This document shows, one piece after another, positions 8,190 through 18,153 of a DNA stretch of 64,000 nt. The translations under genes were made by a program, and so were the position numbers. Each line of letters opens with the position of its first letter. The first letter of the stretch is position 1. Under the pieces are notes generated by a model that was given only the letters and a program-made list of their open reading frames with translations, did no database searches and was not told the DNA's origin. The DNA is from Shewanella avicenniae (GTDB lineage: Bacteria > Pseudomonadota > Gammaproteobacteria > Enterobacterales > Shewanellaceae): NCBI RefSeq assembly GCF_017354945.1, contig NZ_CP071503.1, positions 434,001 through 498,000 on the forward strand, in the 5' to 3' direction.

Positions 8190-8761
8190 ATCTGTTGCCT
8201 TGGCGTGAAGAGGCCAGGGAAAAGAAAAAGCGCGATTATTTAGGAATTCTGGGACTCGTATTTGTTGGCGCGGCACTATTAGTGTATCTCGCTATCAGCT
8301 TTATTGGTTTGATGACCGAAGATCAGCGTGAACGTAATGCCTATTTGCAGAATGAGATTCAGCAATTAGATAAACAGATTGCTGAAATTACCAAAATTAA
8401 GCAGCGTAAAGCAGATATCGAGAAGCGGACTGAGATTATTCTCAACTTGCAACAATCTCGAAACTTACCGACGCATATTTTAGATGAGCTGGTAAAAATC
8501 ATTCCGCCAGGCGTTTATCTGTCGAGTGTTGAGAAAAAAGGCAGCATTATTTGGATTGAAGGACGTAGTGAGTCCAATAACAACGTGGCCAATATGATGC
8601 GTAAGATTAAAGCATCAGAATGGCTGCAAGACCCTTCCATGCAGTCTATCGTGTCGCAACAAGAAGATATTCGTGAGTTACAGCGCTTTAAGCTGAAGGT
8701 CACAGTGAAAGGTGGCATGGAAGAACTGCCCGCGGCAACGACTAAGGGGGCTGGCAAATGA
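8177..8761 (+). CDS. pilN: PilN, type IV pilus inner-membrane assembly protein
   Basis: Bitopic inner-membrane protein of 194 residues. The N-terminal MANINLLPWREE is the conserved cytoplasmic PilM-binding motif. A membrane helix follows (about 22-45), then a periplasmic coiled coil (about 50-95) and an alpha/beta domain. PilN pairs with PilO to couple PilM to PilP and the secretin. It overlaps pilM at its start and pilO by an ATGA at its end, so translation is probably coupled. Confidence 0.95.
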   Translation: MANINLLPWREEAREKKKRDYLGILGLVFVGAALLVYLAISFIGLMTEDQRERNAYLQNEIQQLDKQIAEITKIKQRKADIEKRTEIILNLQQSRNLPTHILDELVKIIPPGVYLSSVEKKGSIIWIEGRSESNNNVANMMRKIKASEWLQDPSMQSIVSQQEDIRELQRFKLKVTVKGGMEELPAATTKGAGK

Positions 8762-9387
8762 AATTCGATCTTAGCCAGTTTAACGATTTAGACATGGAAA
8801 ATGTCGGCGATTGGCCGGCACAGGTCAAAACCGTGTTTGCCATTGTGTTGGCGATTTTGGTGTTTGTTGGTGGTTACTATTTCTTTGTTGACGATGCTTG
8901 GGCATCATATGAGGCTGAACAGAACAAAGAAGCTCAGTTACGACAAGACTTTACAGCAAAATATCAGTTAGCTGCTAATCTAGAATTATACCGTAAGCAA
9001 TTGATTGAGATGGAAGCTCAGTTTGCTGAATTGTTGAAGATGCTGCCATCGCAAAATGAGATGCCCGGTTTGTTGGATGATCTCACTTTTGTGGCGACAG
9101 ATTCAGGGCTAAAAATTCGCAGTATTGACTGGGACGCGGAAAATCAACGCGAGTTTTACATCGAATATCCAATTCGAATGTCAGTCGAAGGCGGTTATCA
9201 CCAATTAGGCAAGATGGTTTCAGGTGTTGCTGAATTGCCCCGTATCGTGAGCTTGCATGATTTCGTGATTAAACGCGAAGAAAAAAGCGGTCAATTGTCG
9301 ATGGATTTGTTGGCAAAAACTTACCGCTTTAAAGAGGGGGCCGAAGCTGGCAGTGCAAATAGCAAGGCAAAGGGGAAAGCTAAATGA
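8758..9387 (+). CDS. pilO: PilO, type IV pilus inner-membrane assembly protein
   Basis: Partner of PilN, 209 residues. It has a short cytoplasmic tail, a membrane helix at about 26-47 (VFAIVLAILVFVGGYYFFV), a periplasmic coiled coil (about 55-100) and a C-terminal ferredoxin-like domain (LPSQNEMPGLLDDLTFVA onward). Start and stop overlap pilN and pilP by four bases each. The C-terminus is Lys/Ala-rich (NSKAKGKAK). Confidence 0.95.
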   Translation: MKFDLSQFNDLDMENVGDWPAQVKTVFAIVLAILVFVGGYYFFVDDAWASYEAEQNKEAQLRQDFTAKYQLAANLELYRKQLIEMEAQFAELLKMLPSQNEMPGLLDDLTFVATDSGLKIRSIDWDAENQREFYIEYPIRMSVEGGYHQLGKMVSGVAELPRIVSLHDFVIKREEKSGQLSMDLLAKTYRFKEGAEAGSANSKAKGKAK

Positions 9388-9899
9388 GATTTTTTCCAAT
9401 TGTCTTAGTGGTAATTTTAATAAGTGGCTGTATTGGTGACAGAGCTGATTTGGAACAGTTTGTGGCGTCTACTAAGACCAATCATGTTCCGCGGATCCCA
9501 CCACTAAAAGAACCTCCGAAATTTGAGCATTTTGCCTACCAAGCTGAGTTGTTGCGCAGTCCTTTTGTACCGCCAGCTCGTGAACTGACTGAAGAAGTAG
9601 TTGATACCTCGAGGGATTGTTTACAGCCTGATCTTAAACGTAGAAAAGGTCGGCTTGAAACTTACGCATTGGATAATTTGAAAATGCGCGGCACCTTAAG
9701 CCAGGACAGCGTTGTTTGGGCATTACTTGAAACCGCTGATGCGAGTGTATATCGCGTGGGCGTAGGTGATTATCTAGGATTGTATCACGGACGAATCAAG
9801 GCAATTTCTGCCAGCAGTATTGATATTAGAGAGTTAATTCCTGACGGTTCGGGATGTTGGACCGAACGGAATAGCAGTCTAGAGTTGACAGGCGAATAA
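9384..9899 (+). CDS. pilP: PilP, type IV pilus lipoprotein
   Basis: Inner-membrane lipoprotein that joins PilN/PilO to the secretin PilQ. The signal peptide ends in the lipobox ISGC (Cys at 16). An unstructured Pro-rich linker follows (PRIPPLKEPPKFEHF), then the compact beta domain with MRGTLSQDSVVWALLE and the VGVGDYLGLYHGRI segment. The 171-residue length is typical. ATGA overlap with pilO; pilQ begins 21 bp downstream. Confidence 0.95.
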   Translation: MRFFPIVLVVILISGCIGDRADLEQFVASTKTNHVPRIPPLKEPPKFEHFAYQAELLRSPFVPPARELTEEVVDTSRDCLQPDLKRRKGRLETYALDNLKMRGTLSQDSVVWALLETADASVYRVGVGDYLGLYHGRIKAISASSIDIRELIPDGSGCWTERNSSLELTGE

Positions 9900-9920
9900 C
9901 CGGCGAAGGATGAGAAAATA

Positions 9921-11972
9921 ATGAGATCTATTGTGGCGCATAACGAACCTGGAAAGACAGGCGCATGGTTGCGACTCGCATTGGGATGTGTATTGGCGGT
10001 TAGTCTCATTCCTTGCGCAATGGCAGACAATAAGCTGGTTAATGTGAAATATCACACTGTCATTGATCATCAACTTGAGCTGGAGTTGATGTTTGAAAGC
10101 CCTGTTGCAGACCCGGAAATTCAATTATCCGCTGAACCAGCGGGTATTCGTCTTAACTTTGCTGACACCACCTCTGGCCTTGAAAAAACAGAACTGCCAA
10201 TCGATCAGGTTGGCGTGAACAAAGTAACTACGCGTCAGCAAGAAAAGACGCTGCAGGTTGCGGTCGATCTTGCCAAGGTCAAGCCTTACCAAGGTAAAGC
10301 TTTTGGTAATACCTATCGGTTAACTATCAATGATTCTGTGCTTGACCCTAAAAATAGCCAAGCCAACAATCCATTTGTAAACAAAATTAAAAACATCGAT
10401 TTTCACCGTGCTGGCGAAGATGGTGGTGAGTTGGTTGTTGAATTGAACAATGCTGCCGTCGCTGCCAATGTGCAGCAGGTGGGCGCAAAGCTTGAAGTGC
10501 AGTTTTACAATACTGAAATTCCAGACGACATGTTGTATGTCATGGATGTACAAGACTTTGCAACGCCCGTTCGCAGCTTTGAAACCTTCCGTAATGATAT
10601 GACCACACGCTTCACGATTGATGTCAAAGGTGTGTATGACTATCAATATGAACAGGATGGCAATCTGTTTAAAGTGGTCATGAAAAAGGCCACTCAAACA
10701 GCCTCAGTTGAACCAAAGAAAAAGTACAACGGCAAGAACATCTCACTGAACTTCCAAAAGATTTCGGTAAGAACTGCGCTGCAAATTATTGCTGACTATA
10801 ACGATTTTAACTTGGTCACCAGTGATACCGTTGATGGCAGTATTACGTTGCGCCTTGATGATGTGCCTTGGGATCAAGCATTGGATTTGATCCTGCAAAC
10901 AAAAGGGTTAGATAAACGCATCGAAGGCAATATTTTGATGGTGGCACCCGCTGAAGAACTAGCGATTCGTGAGAGCCAAGATCTGAAAAACAAGCAAGAA
11001 GTTGCCCAGTTGGCGCCGCTTTACTCGGAATATCTGCAGATAAACTATGCCAAAGCGACTGATATTGCGGCGCTGCTAAAAGGTGATGGCTCAAGTTTGT
11101 TGACTGAACGGGGTAGCGTTGCAGTTGACGAACGCACTAACACTTTGTTGGTGAAGGATACCGCGGATACATTGGAAAACGTCCATCGCTTGATCGACGC
11201 GCTGGATATTCCTATCAAGCAAGTATTGATTGAGTCCCGAATGGTTACCGTAAGTGACACCGTGGCGCAGGATTTGGGTGTGCGTTGGGGGGTCACCGAT
11301 CTGCAGAATGACTATGGTACTTCTGGAACATTGGAAGGTGCATCGGGGCTAGTCTCCGGGACAACGCCAGCGCTTGCTGATCGTCTTAACGTGAATCTCC
11401 CAGCAGGTGGAAATGCGGCTAGTATCGCTTTTAGTGTGGCGAAATTGACAGATGGCACTTTGCTAGATCTTGAATTGAGCGCATTAGAGCAGGAAAACAA
11501 GGGCGAAATCATTGCGAGCCCTCGTATTACCACGTCTAACCAAAAGGCGGCTTATATCGAGCAAGGTGTGGAAATCCCCTATGTCGAATCAGCTTCTAGT
11601 GGTGCCGCTACCGTTCAGTTCAAAAAGGCGGTGTTATCACTGCGAGTAACCCCACAGATTACACCTGATAATCGTGTGATTCTGGATTTGGAAATCACTC
11701 AAGATTCACAAGGTGAGATTGTGCAAACGCCATTGGGTGAAGCGGTATCAATCAACACTCAAAAAGTGGGTACACAAGTGTTGGTGGACAATGGTGAAAC
11801 CATCGTGTTGGGCGGTATCTATCAACAACAAATCATCAATGCAGTGAATAAAGTGCCGGTCTTGGGAGATATTCCAGTACTGGGTAACTTATTCAAAAGC
11901 AGCTCGGACGCTAATGAACGTCATGAACTGCTGATTTTCGTGACGCCAAAAATCGTCACTGAAGACTTCTAA
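9921..11972 (+). CDS. pilQ: PilQ, type IV pilus secretin
   Basis: Outer-membrane secretin through which the pilus emerges, 683 residues. A signal peptide runs to about residue 35 (SLIPCAMADNK). Two AMIN-type peptidoglycan-binding segments follow (about 40-260), then the STN/N0 domain (KNISLNFQKISVRTALQII), the N1 domain, and the secretin core from about 440 onward with GEIIASPRITTSNQ and the VPVLGDIPVLGNLF signature. It ends in the standard HELLIFVTPKIV. AAGGATGAG precedes the ATG. Last gene of the pil operon, with a strong terminator 20 bp on. Confidence 0.96.
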   Translation: MRSIVAHNEPGKTGAWLRLALGCVLAVSLIPCAMADNKLVNVKYHTVIDHQLELELMFESPVADPEIQLSAEPAGIRLNFADTTSGLEKTELPIDQVGVNKVTTRQQEKTLQVAVDLAKVKPYQGKAFGNTYRLTINDSVLDPKNSQANNPFVNKIKNIDFHRAGEDGGELVVELNNAAVAANVQQVGAKLEVQFYNTEIPDDMLYVMDVQDFATPVRSFETFRNDMTTRFTIDVKGVYDYQYEQDGNLFKVVMKKATQTASVEPKKKYNGKNISLNFQKISVRTALQIIADYNDFNLVTSDTVDGSITLRLDDVPWDQALDLILQTKGLDKRIEGNILMVAPAEELAIRESQDLKNKQEVAQLAPLYSEYLQINYAKATDIAALLKGDGSSLLTERGSVAVDERTNTLLVKDTADTLENVHRLIDALDIPIKQVLIESRMVTVSDTVAQDLGVRWGVTDLQNDYGTSGTLEGASGLVSGTTPALADRLNVNLPAGGNAASIAFSVAKLTDGTLLDLELSALEQENKGEIIASPRITTSNQKAAYIEQGVEIPYVESASSGAATVQFKKAVLSLRVTPQITPDNRVILDLEITQDSQGEIVQTPLGEAVSINTQKVGTQVLVDNGETIVLGGIYQQQIINAVNKVPVLGDIPVLGNLFKSSSDANERHELLIFVTPKIVTEDF

Positions 11973-11991
11973 TTTTCCGTTATAATTCAGA

Positions 11992-12019
11992 AGCCAGTGC
12001 TTTATGCACTGGCTTTTTT
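11992..12019 (+). terminator. Rho-independent terminator after pilQ
   Basis: Stem AGCCAGTGC / GCACTGGCT with loop TTTAT, followed by a run of six T. Strong intrinsic terminator separating pilMNOPQ from aroK. Confidence 0.92.
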
Positions 12020-12053
12020 ATTGCGTAGCTAGATAATAAGTGGAAAGGGTGGC

Positions 12054-12180
12054 TTGCTAACTGATACCGTTAGCTGAGATAATCCCGAGTCAAGTCTCAA
12101 TAGAGCAAGGTAACAATCCCGTCGATTTGTTGCCAAATCGACTTTCTGCAAACTATTCATAAGATTCAGACGTATAAGAA
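12054..12180 (+). promoter_or_regulatory. aroK promoter candidate and leader hairpin
   Basis: TTGCTA (12054-12059) and GATAAT (12078-12083), spaced 18 bp, form a plausible sigma-70 promoter. About 40 nt further on, the leader carries a perfect hairpin, GTCGATTTG-TTGC-CAAATCGAC (12121-12142), followed by CTTTC, about 38 nt before the aroK ATG. The hairpin may act on aroKB translation or transcript stability. Confidence 0.45.
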
Positions 12181-12696
12181 ATGGCTGAAAAACGTAATAT
12201 TTTTCTAGTAGGGCCTATGGGCGCCGGTAAGAGCACCATAGGACGTCACTTGGCGCAAATGCTACATCTTGAGTTTTACGATTCCGATCAGGAGATTGAG
12301 AGCCGTACAGGTGCGGACATCGCATGGGTATTTGACGTTGAAGGTGAAGAAGGTTTTCGACGTCGTGAAGCCCAAGTGATTGCTGACTTGACCGAAAAGC
12401 AGGGTATTGTGTTAGCCACTGGTGGTGGCTCGGTACAGAGCAAAGATATTCGTAACTTCCTGTCTGCTCGCGGTATTGTGGTTTATCTCGAAACAACCAT
12501 CGATAAGCAGGTGGCGCGTACTCAACGTGATAAACGTCGTCCGCTGTTACAAGTGGATAATCCACGAGAAGTTCTCGAAGATCTGGCGGAAAAACGTAAT
12601 CCTCTGTATGCGGAAATTGCTGATGTCATCGTAAAAACAGATGAACAAAGTGCCAAAGTAGTTGCTAATCAAATCATAGATAAATTGGGGTTCTAA
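12181..12696 (+). CDS. aroK: Shikimate kinase I
   Basis: Phosphorylates shikimate with ATP in the pathway to chorismate. The 171-residue length matches AroK. The Walker A loop is GPMGAGKST (about 11-19). The shikimate-binding [11 protein letters not shown] and ATGGGSV segments and the lid [11 protein letters not shown] are all present. The stop overlaps the aroB ATG by one base, so the two shikimate genes are probably translationally coupled. Confidence 0.96.
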   Translation: MAEKRNIFLVGPMGAGKSTIGRHLAQMLHLEFYDSDQEIESRTGADIAWVFDVEGEEGFRRREAQVIADLTEKQGIVLATGGGSVQSKDIRNFLSARGIVVYLETTIDKQVARTQRDKRRPLLQVDNPREVLEDLAEKRNPLYAEIADVIVKTDEQSAKVVANQIIDKLGF

Positions 12697-13775
12697 TGTC
12701 GGTTGAGCAGATCCAGGTTGAGTTAGGAGCACGAAGTTATCCCATCTTGATCGGTCAGGATCTGTTAGGCAAAAGTGCTTCATATTTATCGCAATTTTCA
12801 GGGCGCAAACTGCTCATTGTGACTAATGATGTAGTTGCGCCTTTATATCTCCAGCAAGTTTCCGATTGCCTCAGTGAGGTTGGAACTGTGCTGTCTGTCG
12901 TGTTACCTGACGGCGAAAAATTCAAAACGCTTGAACAGCTGAATAGCATTTTTACTGCATTACTTGAGCATAATTGTGGTCGAGATGTGGTGATTGTTGC
13001 GTTAGGTGGCGGCGTTATTGGTGACATGGCCGGATTTGCTGCAGCGAGTTATCAGCGCGGCGTTCAATTTGTGCAAATTCCTACAACGCTGTTATCGCAG
13101 GTCGATTCCTCGGTGGGCGGTAAGACAGCAGTGAATCACCCGCTGGGTAAAAACATGATCGGTGCTTTCTATCAACCACAAAGTGTGTTGATTGACACCC
13201 GTTGTTTGAGTACCTTGCCTGCACGAGAATTCGCGGCTGGTATGGCGGAAGTGATTAAGTACGGCATCATTTGGGACAACAGCTTTTTCGCGTGGTTAGA
13301 ACAACACGTGCAAGAATTAAAAACGCTAGAATCCAGAGCACTTGCTTACGCTATTCAACGTTGTTGTGAAATCAAAGCGGAAGTGGTTGCGGAAGACGAA
13401 ACCGAACAAGGCGTACGGGCACTGCTCAACCTTGGACATACCTTTGGGCATGCGATTGAGGCCGAAATGGGATATGGCAACTGGTTGCACGGTGAAGCCG
13501 TTGCCGCTGGCACAGTCCTTGCTGCGGAAACAGCAAAGCGTATGGGATTGATTGATGAGTCAATCGTTTGTCGCATTGTGGCGTTATTGGAGGCGTTTGA
13601 CTTGCCAATTACTGCGCCTACAAGCATGAACTTTGACAGTTTTATTCAACATATGCGGCGCGATAAAAAAGTGCTGTCCGGTAAAATTCGGTTAGTGTTA
13701 CCCACTAGCCTTGGCAGTGCCGCTGTTTTTGGCGAAGTATCCGATACTTTGTTGGAGCAAGTTATCAGCCGCTAA
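12696..13775 (+). CDS. aroB: 3-dehydroquinate synthase
   Basis: Converts DAHP to 3-dehydroquinate, the second step of the shikimate pathway, using NAD and a divalent metal. It has 359 residues. [19 protein letters not shown] is the nucleotide-binding signature, and [20 protein letters not shown] is the catalytic loop. Metal ligands lie in the [14 protein letters not shown] region and a further conserved His in [10 protein letters not shown]. Gene order aroK-aroB-damX-dam is the classical enterobacterial/Shewanella arrangement. Confidence 0.97.
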   Translation: MSVEQIQVELGARSYPILIGQDLLGKSASYLSQFSGRKLLIVTNDVVAPLYLQQVSDCLSEVGTVLSVVLPDGEKFKTLEQLNSIFTALLEHNCGRDVVIVALGGGVIGDMAGFAAASYQRGVQFVQIPTTLLSQVDSSVGGKTAVNHPLGKNMIGAFYQPQSVLIDTRCLSTLPAREFAAGMAEVIKYGIIWDNSFFAWLEQHVQELKTLESRALAYAIQRCCEIKAEVVAEDETEQGVRALLNLGHTFGHAIEAEMGYGNWLHGEAVAAGTVLAAETAKRMGLIDESIVCRIVALLEAFDLPITAPTSMNFDSFIQHMRRDKKVLSGKIRLVLPTSLGSAAVFGEVSDTLLEQVISR

Positions 13776-13794
13776 TTGACCCTCGGGTGATCTG

Positions 13795-15303
13795 GTGGCG
13801 AACGAACTTCTTTTACCCTCTCAAGAAACACTTATCCAAAGGCTGTTACACCTTGCGTGTTACGGTCAACAATTGGTACTGCTAAGCGGTGCCAATGGCA
13901 GTGGTAAAACGAGCGTATTGGCGGGACTCGCTGACGAACTCGATACCCGCAATCTTGCCTTAGTCAGTTGTCCGCAGCATGTAGCAGCGCAAGAAATCCG
14001 CCGTAAAATTATCATGCAACTGCTGCCCGATCCGCTGTTTGATGATGAAGTCTCTTTAGTTGATACGCTGTTACGTTTTGTCAGTACCCTGAATAAACCA
14101 CTTCACATTTTGCTAGATGATGCTGAACATTTGCCATTGGCTGTTTGGGCTGAACTATTACTTGTCACTGAGATTCAGTGCGCAGGCTATCCCATCACAG
14201 TAACCGCAACAGTTTCGACTGAATTTGCTGAGGGCTTTAGCCATCAGCTGCCTGCGCGTTTGCGCAATGTGTTGTTACCTATTGTTATTTTGCCATTGAG
14301 CCTTGCTGAACGAGAAGGTTTGTACCAAACATTGCTGACCCGTTCAAAGCAAAGCACTTTTACGCCTCGTAGCATTATCGTGCCGCAACTGCAGCGCCAA
14401 ACTGGTACCCCTGCTGAAGTGGTTGAGTTAATCGAGTTAGCATTGAATGAAACCCCTGTGGTGAAGATGCAACGGGCGTGGGGTAAGTATTTTGCCGCGG
14501 GTGCATTGGCAGTATTCATGATGGGTTGCTTAGCGTGGTACGGTTATAAGGCATCTGTACCATTGCCTGAAGTCACGCTGGCGAGTCCGGTGTTAGCCGC
14601 AACAAATGTTGATATGATTGAGTTTGCTAAGGCGATTATTGAGCCCTCTGACAGTGAATCTGACATTCCTGCAGCGGCATTACATGGCTTGACGCTGCTG
14701 TCCATCACCGATTTTGCTGATGTGTCTGGTGTGACTAGCCAAGATGAGTTTTCCTCACCTCAGAACGAGTTTGCGGCGAACTTACCATCCCATGATGACG
14801 CCGACGTCAGTAGCGAACTGTTGCAAGATGCACTAAATGTCGCTGGGGTTGAAACGAGCACTATACGGCCACCTCAAGCACGTAAAGTGGAGCTATTAAG
14901 TGTTGCAGCAAAGCCAGCTTCTCATCCCACTAAACGACCAGTCGCACAATCAGACGCACAGTCATCCACGCAATCGTCAGTCATCTCAGCGTCAGCAGTC
15001 GATGCTCCAAAAGCCGCTGCTACCAAGCTGCCAATGAAGGGATTTACGCTGCAGGTGGCGAGTGTCAAACATCGTGATTCGTTAGCACCCGTGTTAGAAA
15101 AATTAAAAGGGCAACCGATTACAATTTGCCGTCACCGCGATTGGTGGGTAGTACTTGTGGGGGATTTTGCTGAACGTGCAACGGCCAGTCAAATCAGTCA
15201 ACAGCTGACTGCGAAGGGATTTTCTAAGCCTTGGCTAAGAGCCTGGAAAGAGCTGGGCGATTATCAGTTGGAAAAACGGATTAGCGATGAAATTTCTTCG
15301 TAA
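13795..15303 (+). CDS. damX: DamX-like SPOR-domain cell-division protein with N-terminal AAA ATPase domain
   Basis: Septum-associated protein of 502 residues, read from a GTG at 13795; no strong Shine-Dalgarno, so the start is moderately sure. The N-terminal half is an ExeA-like AAA ATPase with Walker A GANGSGKTS (about 32-40) and Walker B LHILLDDAEH. A single membrane helix follows (about 231-250), then an acidic/Ser-rich periplasmic linker and a C-terminal SPOR domain (about 415-495, GFTLQVASVKH...WVVLVGDF), which binds denuded glycan strands at the septum. E. coli DamX, as I know it, lacks a recognisable ATPase motif. Confidence 0.88.
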   Translation: MANELLLPSQETLIQRLLHLACYGQQLVLLSGANGSGKTSVLAGLADELDTRNLALVSCPQHVAAQEIRRKIIMQLLPDPLFDDEVSLVDTLLRFVSTLNKPLHILLDDAEHLPLAVWAELLLVTEIQCAGYPITVTATVSTEFAEGFSHQLPARLRNVLLPIVILPLSLAEREGLYQTLLTRSKQSTFTPRSIIVPQLQRQTGTPAEVVELIELALNETPVVKMQRAWGKYFAAGALAVFMMGCLAWYGYKASVPLPEVTLASPVLAATNVDMIEFAKAIIEPSDSESDIPAAALHGLTLLSITDFADVSGVTSQDEFSSPQNEFAANLPSHDDADVSSELLQDALNVAGVETSTIRPPQARKVELLSVAAKPASHPTKRPVAQSDAQSSTQSSVISASAVDAPKAAATKLPMKGFTLQVASVKHRDSLAPVLEKLKGQPITICRHRDWWVVLVGDFAERATASQISQQLTAKGFSKPWLRAWKELGDYQLEKRISDEISS

Positions 15304-15349
15304 AGCAGGTAATATTCGGCCTTTGGTTTTCAACGTTTGGCATTGATTA

Positions 15350-16201
15350 ATGATAAAAAAACAGCGGGCGTTTCTTAAATGGGCGGGCGGTAAGTTCAAA
15401 CTCGTCGATGCCATTGTGCGCCATTTGCCTGCTGGACAACGTTTGGTTGAGCCATTTGTTGGTGCTGGTTCCGTATTTCTTAATACTGATTATGCCAACT
15501 ATCTTCTTTGCGATATCAATCGCGATCTGATTGATATGTATAGCATTGTGCAACGTGACCCTGAGCATTTTATCGGATTGGCTGGCGAATTGTTTATCGC
15601 GGCCAATAACGATTCAGAGTTTTACTACAATACTCGAAAACGTTTTAATGGCGCGAAAGACCCGCTAGACCGGGCGTTGGGATTTCTGTATCTCAATCGT
15701 CATGGGTTTAACGGTTTGTGCCGTTACAATCGCAAAGGGGCATTCAATGTGCCTTTTGGTTCCTACAAAAAGCCCTACTTTCCTGAAGCTGAAATTCGGG
15801 GTTTTTCTAAGAAATCGCAACGAGCAGAGTTTGTTTGTTTCGGATACGAGCAGGCATTTGAACTCTTACAGCCCAATGATGTTGTTTACTGCGACCCGCC
15901 TTATGCGCCACTCTCTAGCACTTCAAGCTTTACCACCTATGTGGGGGCAGGATTTAGCTTAGATGATCAAGCGATTCTTGCCCGTAGCTCGCGCCAAACC
16001 GCATTTGAGCGCGGTATTCCTGTGGTGATCAGCAATCACGATATTCCACTGACCCGCGAACTCTACCGTGGTGCTAAGTTGGAAGTCATTAGCGTGCAAC
16101 GCAACATCAGTCAGAAAGGCGCTTCACGTAAAAAAGTGGATGAATTGATTGCGTTATATGACACCGAAACTGCCGACAATGTTATCAATCTGTGCCAGTG
16201 A
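15350..16201 (+). CDS. dam: DNA adenine methyltransferase (GATC)
   Basis: Transfers methyl from SAM to the N6 of adenine in GATC, directing mismatch repair and timing of replication. 283 residues. The alpha-class order is visible: FLKWAGGKFKLVD at the N-terminus (SAM motif X), EPFVGAGSVFLN (motif I) and catalytic DPPY in VYCDPPYAPLS (about 182-185). Target-recognition segment NGLCRYNRKGAFNVPFG is Dam-like. It sits 46 bp after damX, probably in the same transcript. Confidence 0.97.
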   Translation: MIKKQRAFLKWAGGKFKLVDAIVRHLPAGQRLVEPFVGAGSVFLNTDYANYLLCDINRDLIDMYSIVQRDPEHFIGLAGELFIAANNDSEFYYNTRKRFNGAKDPLDRALGFLYLNRHGFNGLCRYNRKGAFNVPFGSYKKPYFPEAEIRGFSKKSQRAEFVCFGYEQAFELLQPNDVVYCDPPYAPLSSTSSFTTYVGAGFSLDDQAILARSSRQTAFERGIPVVISNHDIPLTRELYRGAKLEVISVQRNISQKGASRKKVDELIALYDTETADNVINLCQ

Positions 16202-16236
16202 GCATAAACAATATCAGCTTTAGGATGTGGTTTTAG

Positions 16237-16605
16237 TTAGCTTTGGGTGCTACGGCCAGAGTTTCGAGGAGAGACATCATCGATAGGTTTGCGTTGATGG
16301 CCGCTCAACAGCTCCATAAAATCGATGAAGTGAAATTGGCCAGAACGGCTTTTACCGCTTAACCAACTGCGCCAACTTAATTCTTGTTGCGGATTTGCAC
16401 AGCGATTACTTGGGTGGTTAGCTGGAAGGGCTGTGTTGTACTCATTGCGAGTAGTACAGTTACCTACCAATGATTGGTCGTCAATTACCCACTGTTGAAC
16501 GGAGAACGCCGCAGATACCACAACACCAGCGGCAGTAATGGTTACTGCAACCGTCTTCATGTTGGGGATAAAAGCTGCGAATTTGACGTCCATTTTCTCG
16601 TTCAT
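16237..16605 (-). CDS. Hypothetical membrane-anchored protein between dam and rpe
   Basis: 122 residues on the minus strand, convergent with dam and divergent from rpe. A hydrophobic segment at about 18-36 (TVAVTITAAGVVVSAAFSV) suggests an N-terminal membrane anchor. The polar remainder has two Cys (CTTRNEYN, NRCANPQQE) and a Trp-rich stretch SWRSWLSG. The start is uncertain: the ATG at 16605 has a poor Shine-Dalgarno, and Met5 or Met16 are alternatives. I do not recognise the family. Confidence 0.6.
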   Translation of the reverse strand: MNEKMDVKFAAFIPNMKTVAVTITAAGVVVSAAFSVQQWVIDDQSLVGNCTTRNEYNTALPANHPSNRCANPQQELSWRSWLSGKSRSGQFHFIDFMELLSGHQRKPIDDVSPRNSGRSTQS

Positions 16606-16781
16606 AAATAATTACAACTTTTGGAGTATAGCAAACGCGCTGATAAATTAAACAGCTTTTTTGACCATGGTAGCAGAAGGATTTTTCAGCGCTGCGTGTA
16701 CAATAAACCTCTTAACAAACCTAGAGCCTGTCGCTGCTGGCGGGTAGAATAGGTCTCTTTCCAACCCCTAGTGAGAAAACT

Positions 16782-17456
16782 ATGCGTCCTTATTTAATTG
16801 CCCCCTCTATTCTTGCTGCAGATTTTGCTCGTCTTGGCGAGGAGGTCGATAAGGTGCTGGCCGCTGGCGCAGATGTAGTGCACTTTGATGTGATGGACAA
16901 TCACTATGTGCCTAACTTAACGTTTGGGCCAATGATTTGCAGTGCATTGCGTAAACATGGTGTCACCGCCGAGATTGATGTGCACCTGATGGTAAAGCCG
17001 GTGGATAGCTTAGTGCCTGCGTTTGCTAAAGCCGGTGCTTCAATTATTACGTTCCATCCAGAAGCGTCCGAGCATATTGACCGCACGCTGCAATTAATCA
17101 AAGAGCATGGCTGTAAAGCGGGCTTGGTATTCAACCCTGCCACGCCATTAAGCTATTTAGATTATGTGATGGATAAGCTGGATATCATCATGTTGATGTC
17201 GGTAAATCCTGGCTTTGGTGGCCAATCGTTTATTCCACAAACTCTGCCAAAATTGGCGCAGGTGCGCAAAATCATCGATGAAAGTGGCTATGATATTCGT
17301 CTCGAAGTTGATGGCGGGGTGAAGGTCGATAACATTGCCGAAATTGCAGCAGCTGGCGCCGACATGTTCGTTGCCGGTTCAGCGATTTTTGGCCAACCAG
17401 ATTATCAAGCAGTGGTTAATCAAATGCGTGAGGAACTCACAAAGGTATCAGCATGA
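16782..17456 (+). CDS. rpe: Ribulose-phosphate 3-epimerase
   Basis: Interconverts ribulose-5-phosphate and xylulose-5-phosphate in the pentose phosphate pathway. TIM barrel of 224 residues beginning [16 protein letters not shown]. Metal-binding/catalytic motifs: [13 protein letters not shown] (signature 1), [20 protein letters not shown] and LEVDGGVK. Overlaps gph by ATGA. Confidence 0.97.
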   Translation: MRPYLIAPSILAADFARLGEEVDKVLAAGADVVHFDVMDNHYVPNLTFGPMICSALRKHGVTAEIDVHLMVKPVDSLVPAFAKAGASIITFHPEASEHIDRTLQLIKEHGCKAGLVFNPATPLSYLDYVMDKLDIIMLMSVNPGFGGQSFIPQTLPKLAQVRKIIDESGYDIRLEVDGGVKVDNIAEIAAAGADMFVAGSAIFGQPDYQAVVNQMREELTKVSA

Positions 17457-18136
17457 AATTTAGTGGCATTAAGGGAATAGCGTTTGATTTGGATGGCACC
17501 TTAGTGGATAGCGTGCCAGATTTGGCGGTGGCAACTCAGCGTGCACTCGCGGAGTTAGGGCTTGCTAACGTGACTGAAGCTCAAGTTCGCAATTGGGTGG
17601 GCAACGGCGCCACTAAACTGATGGAACGTGCCATTAATGCCAGTAGCGGTGAACTTCCTACTGCTGATTATCTGAATGAAGCCATGCCGATTTTTATGCG
17701 CCACTATCAGGCATGTTTAGAGCAATACAGTGAGTTGTATGATGGCGTTGCTTATGTATTACGTCAACTGCACGCGCAGGGTTATCGTCTTGCGGTGGTA
17801 ACGAATAAACCGCATAAATTTAGTGTGCCACTGCTCAACGCCTTTGGTATCGGTGAGCTATTTGAGCCGATTTTGGGCGGTGACAGCCTGCCTAAAATGA
17901 AGCCAGACCCTCTGCCATTGACTCATCTTTGCCAACATTGGCAACTCACCCCACAACAAGTGTTGATGGTGGGCGACTCAAAAAATGATATTCGCGCCGC
18001 GAAAGCCGCCGGTATTGCCTCAATCGGCTTGACCTATGGTTACAACTACGGTGAAGATATCGGACTCAGCGAGCCCGATGCGGTTTGTGAATCTTTTGAA
18101 CAAATTCCGGCGTTACTTGAAAGCGCTGATAAATAA
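17453..18136 (+). CDS. gph: Phosphoglycolate phosphatase
   Basis: HAD-superfamily hydrolase of 227 residues that removes 2-phosphoglycolate, for example from repair of oxidised DNA ends. Motif I is [10 protein letters not shown] (about 11-20), motif II is VVTNKPHK, Lys of motif III is in PKMKPDPLP, and motif IV is [16 protein letters not shown]. Four-base ATGA overlap with rpe and 18 bp from trpS, as in many gammaproteobacteria. Confidence 0.96.
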   Translation: MKFSGIKGIAFDLDGTLVDSVPDLAVATQRALAELGLANVTEAQVRNWVGNGATKLMERAINASSGELPTADYLNEAMPIFMRHYQACLEQYSELYDGVAYVLRQLHAQGYRLAVVTNKPHKFSVPLLNAFGIGELFEPILGGDSLPKMKPDPLPLTHLCQHWQLTPQQVLMVGDSKNDIRAAKAAGIASIGLTYGYNYGEDIGLSEPDAVCESFEQIPALLESADK

Positions 18137-18153
18137 GCGGAGCAAATAAACAA

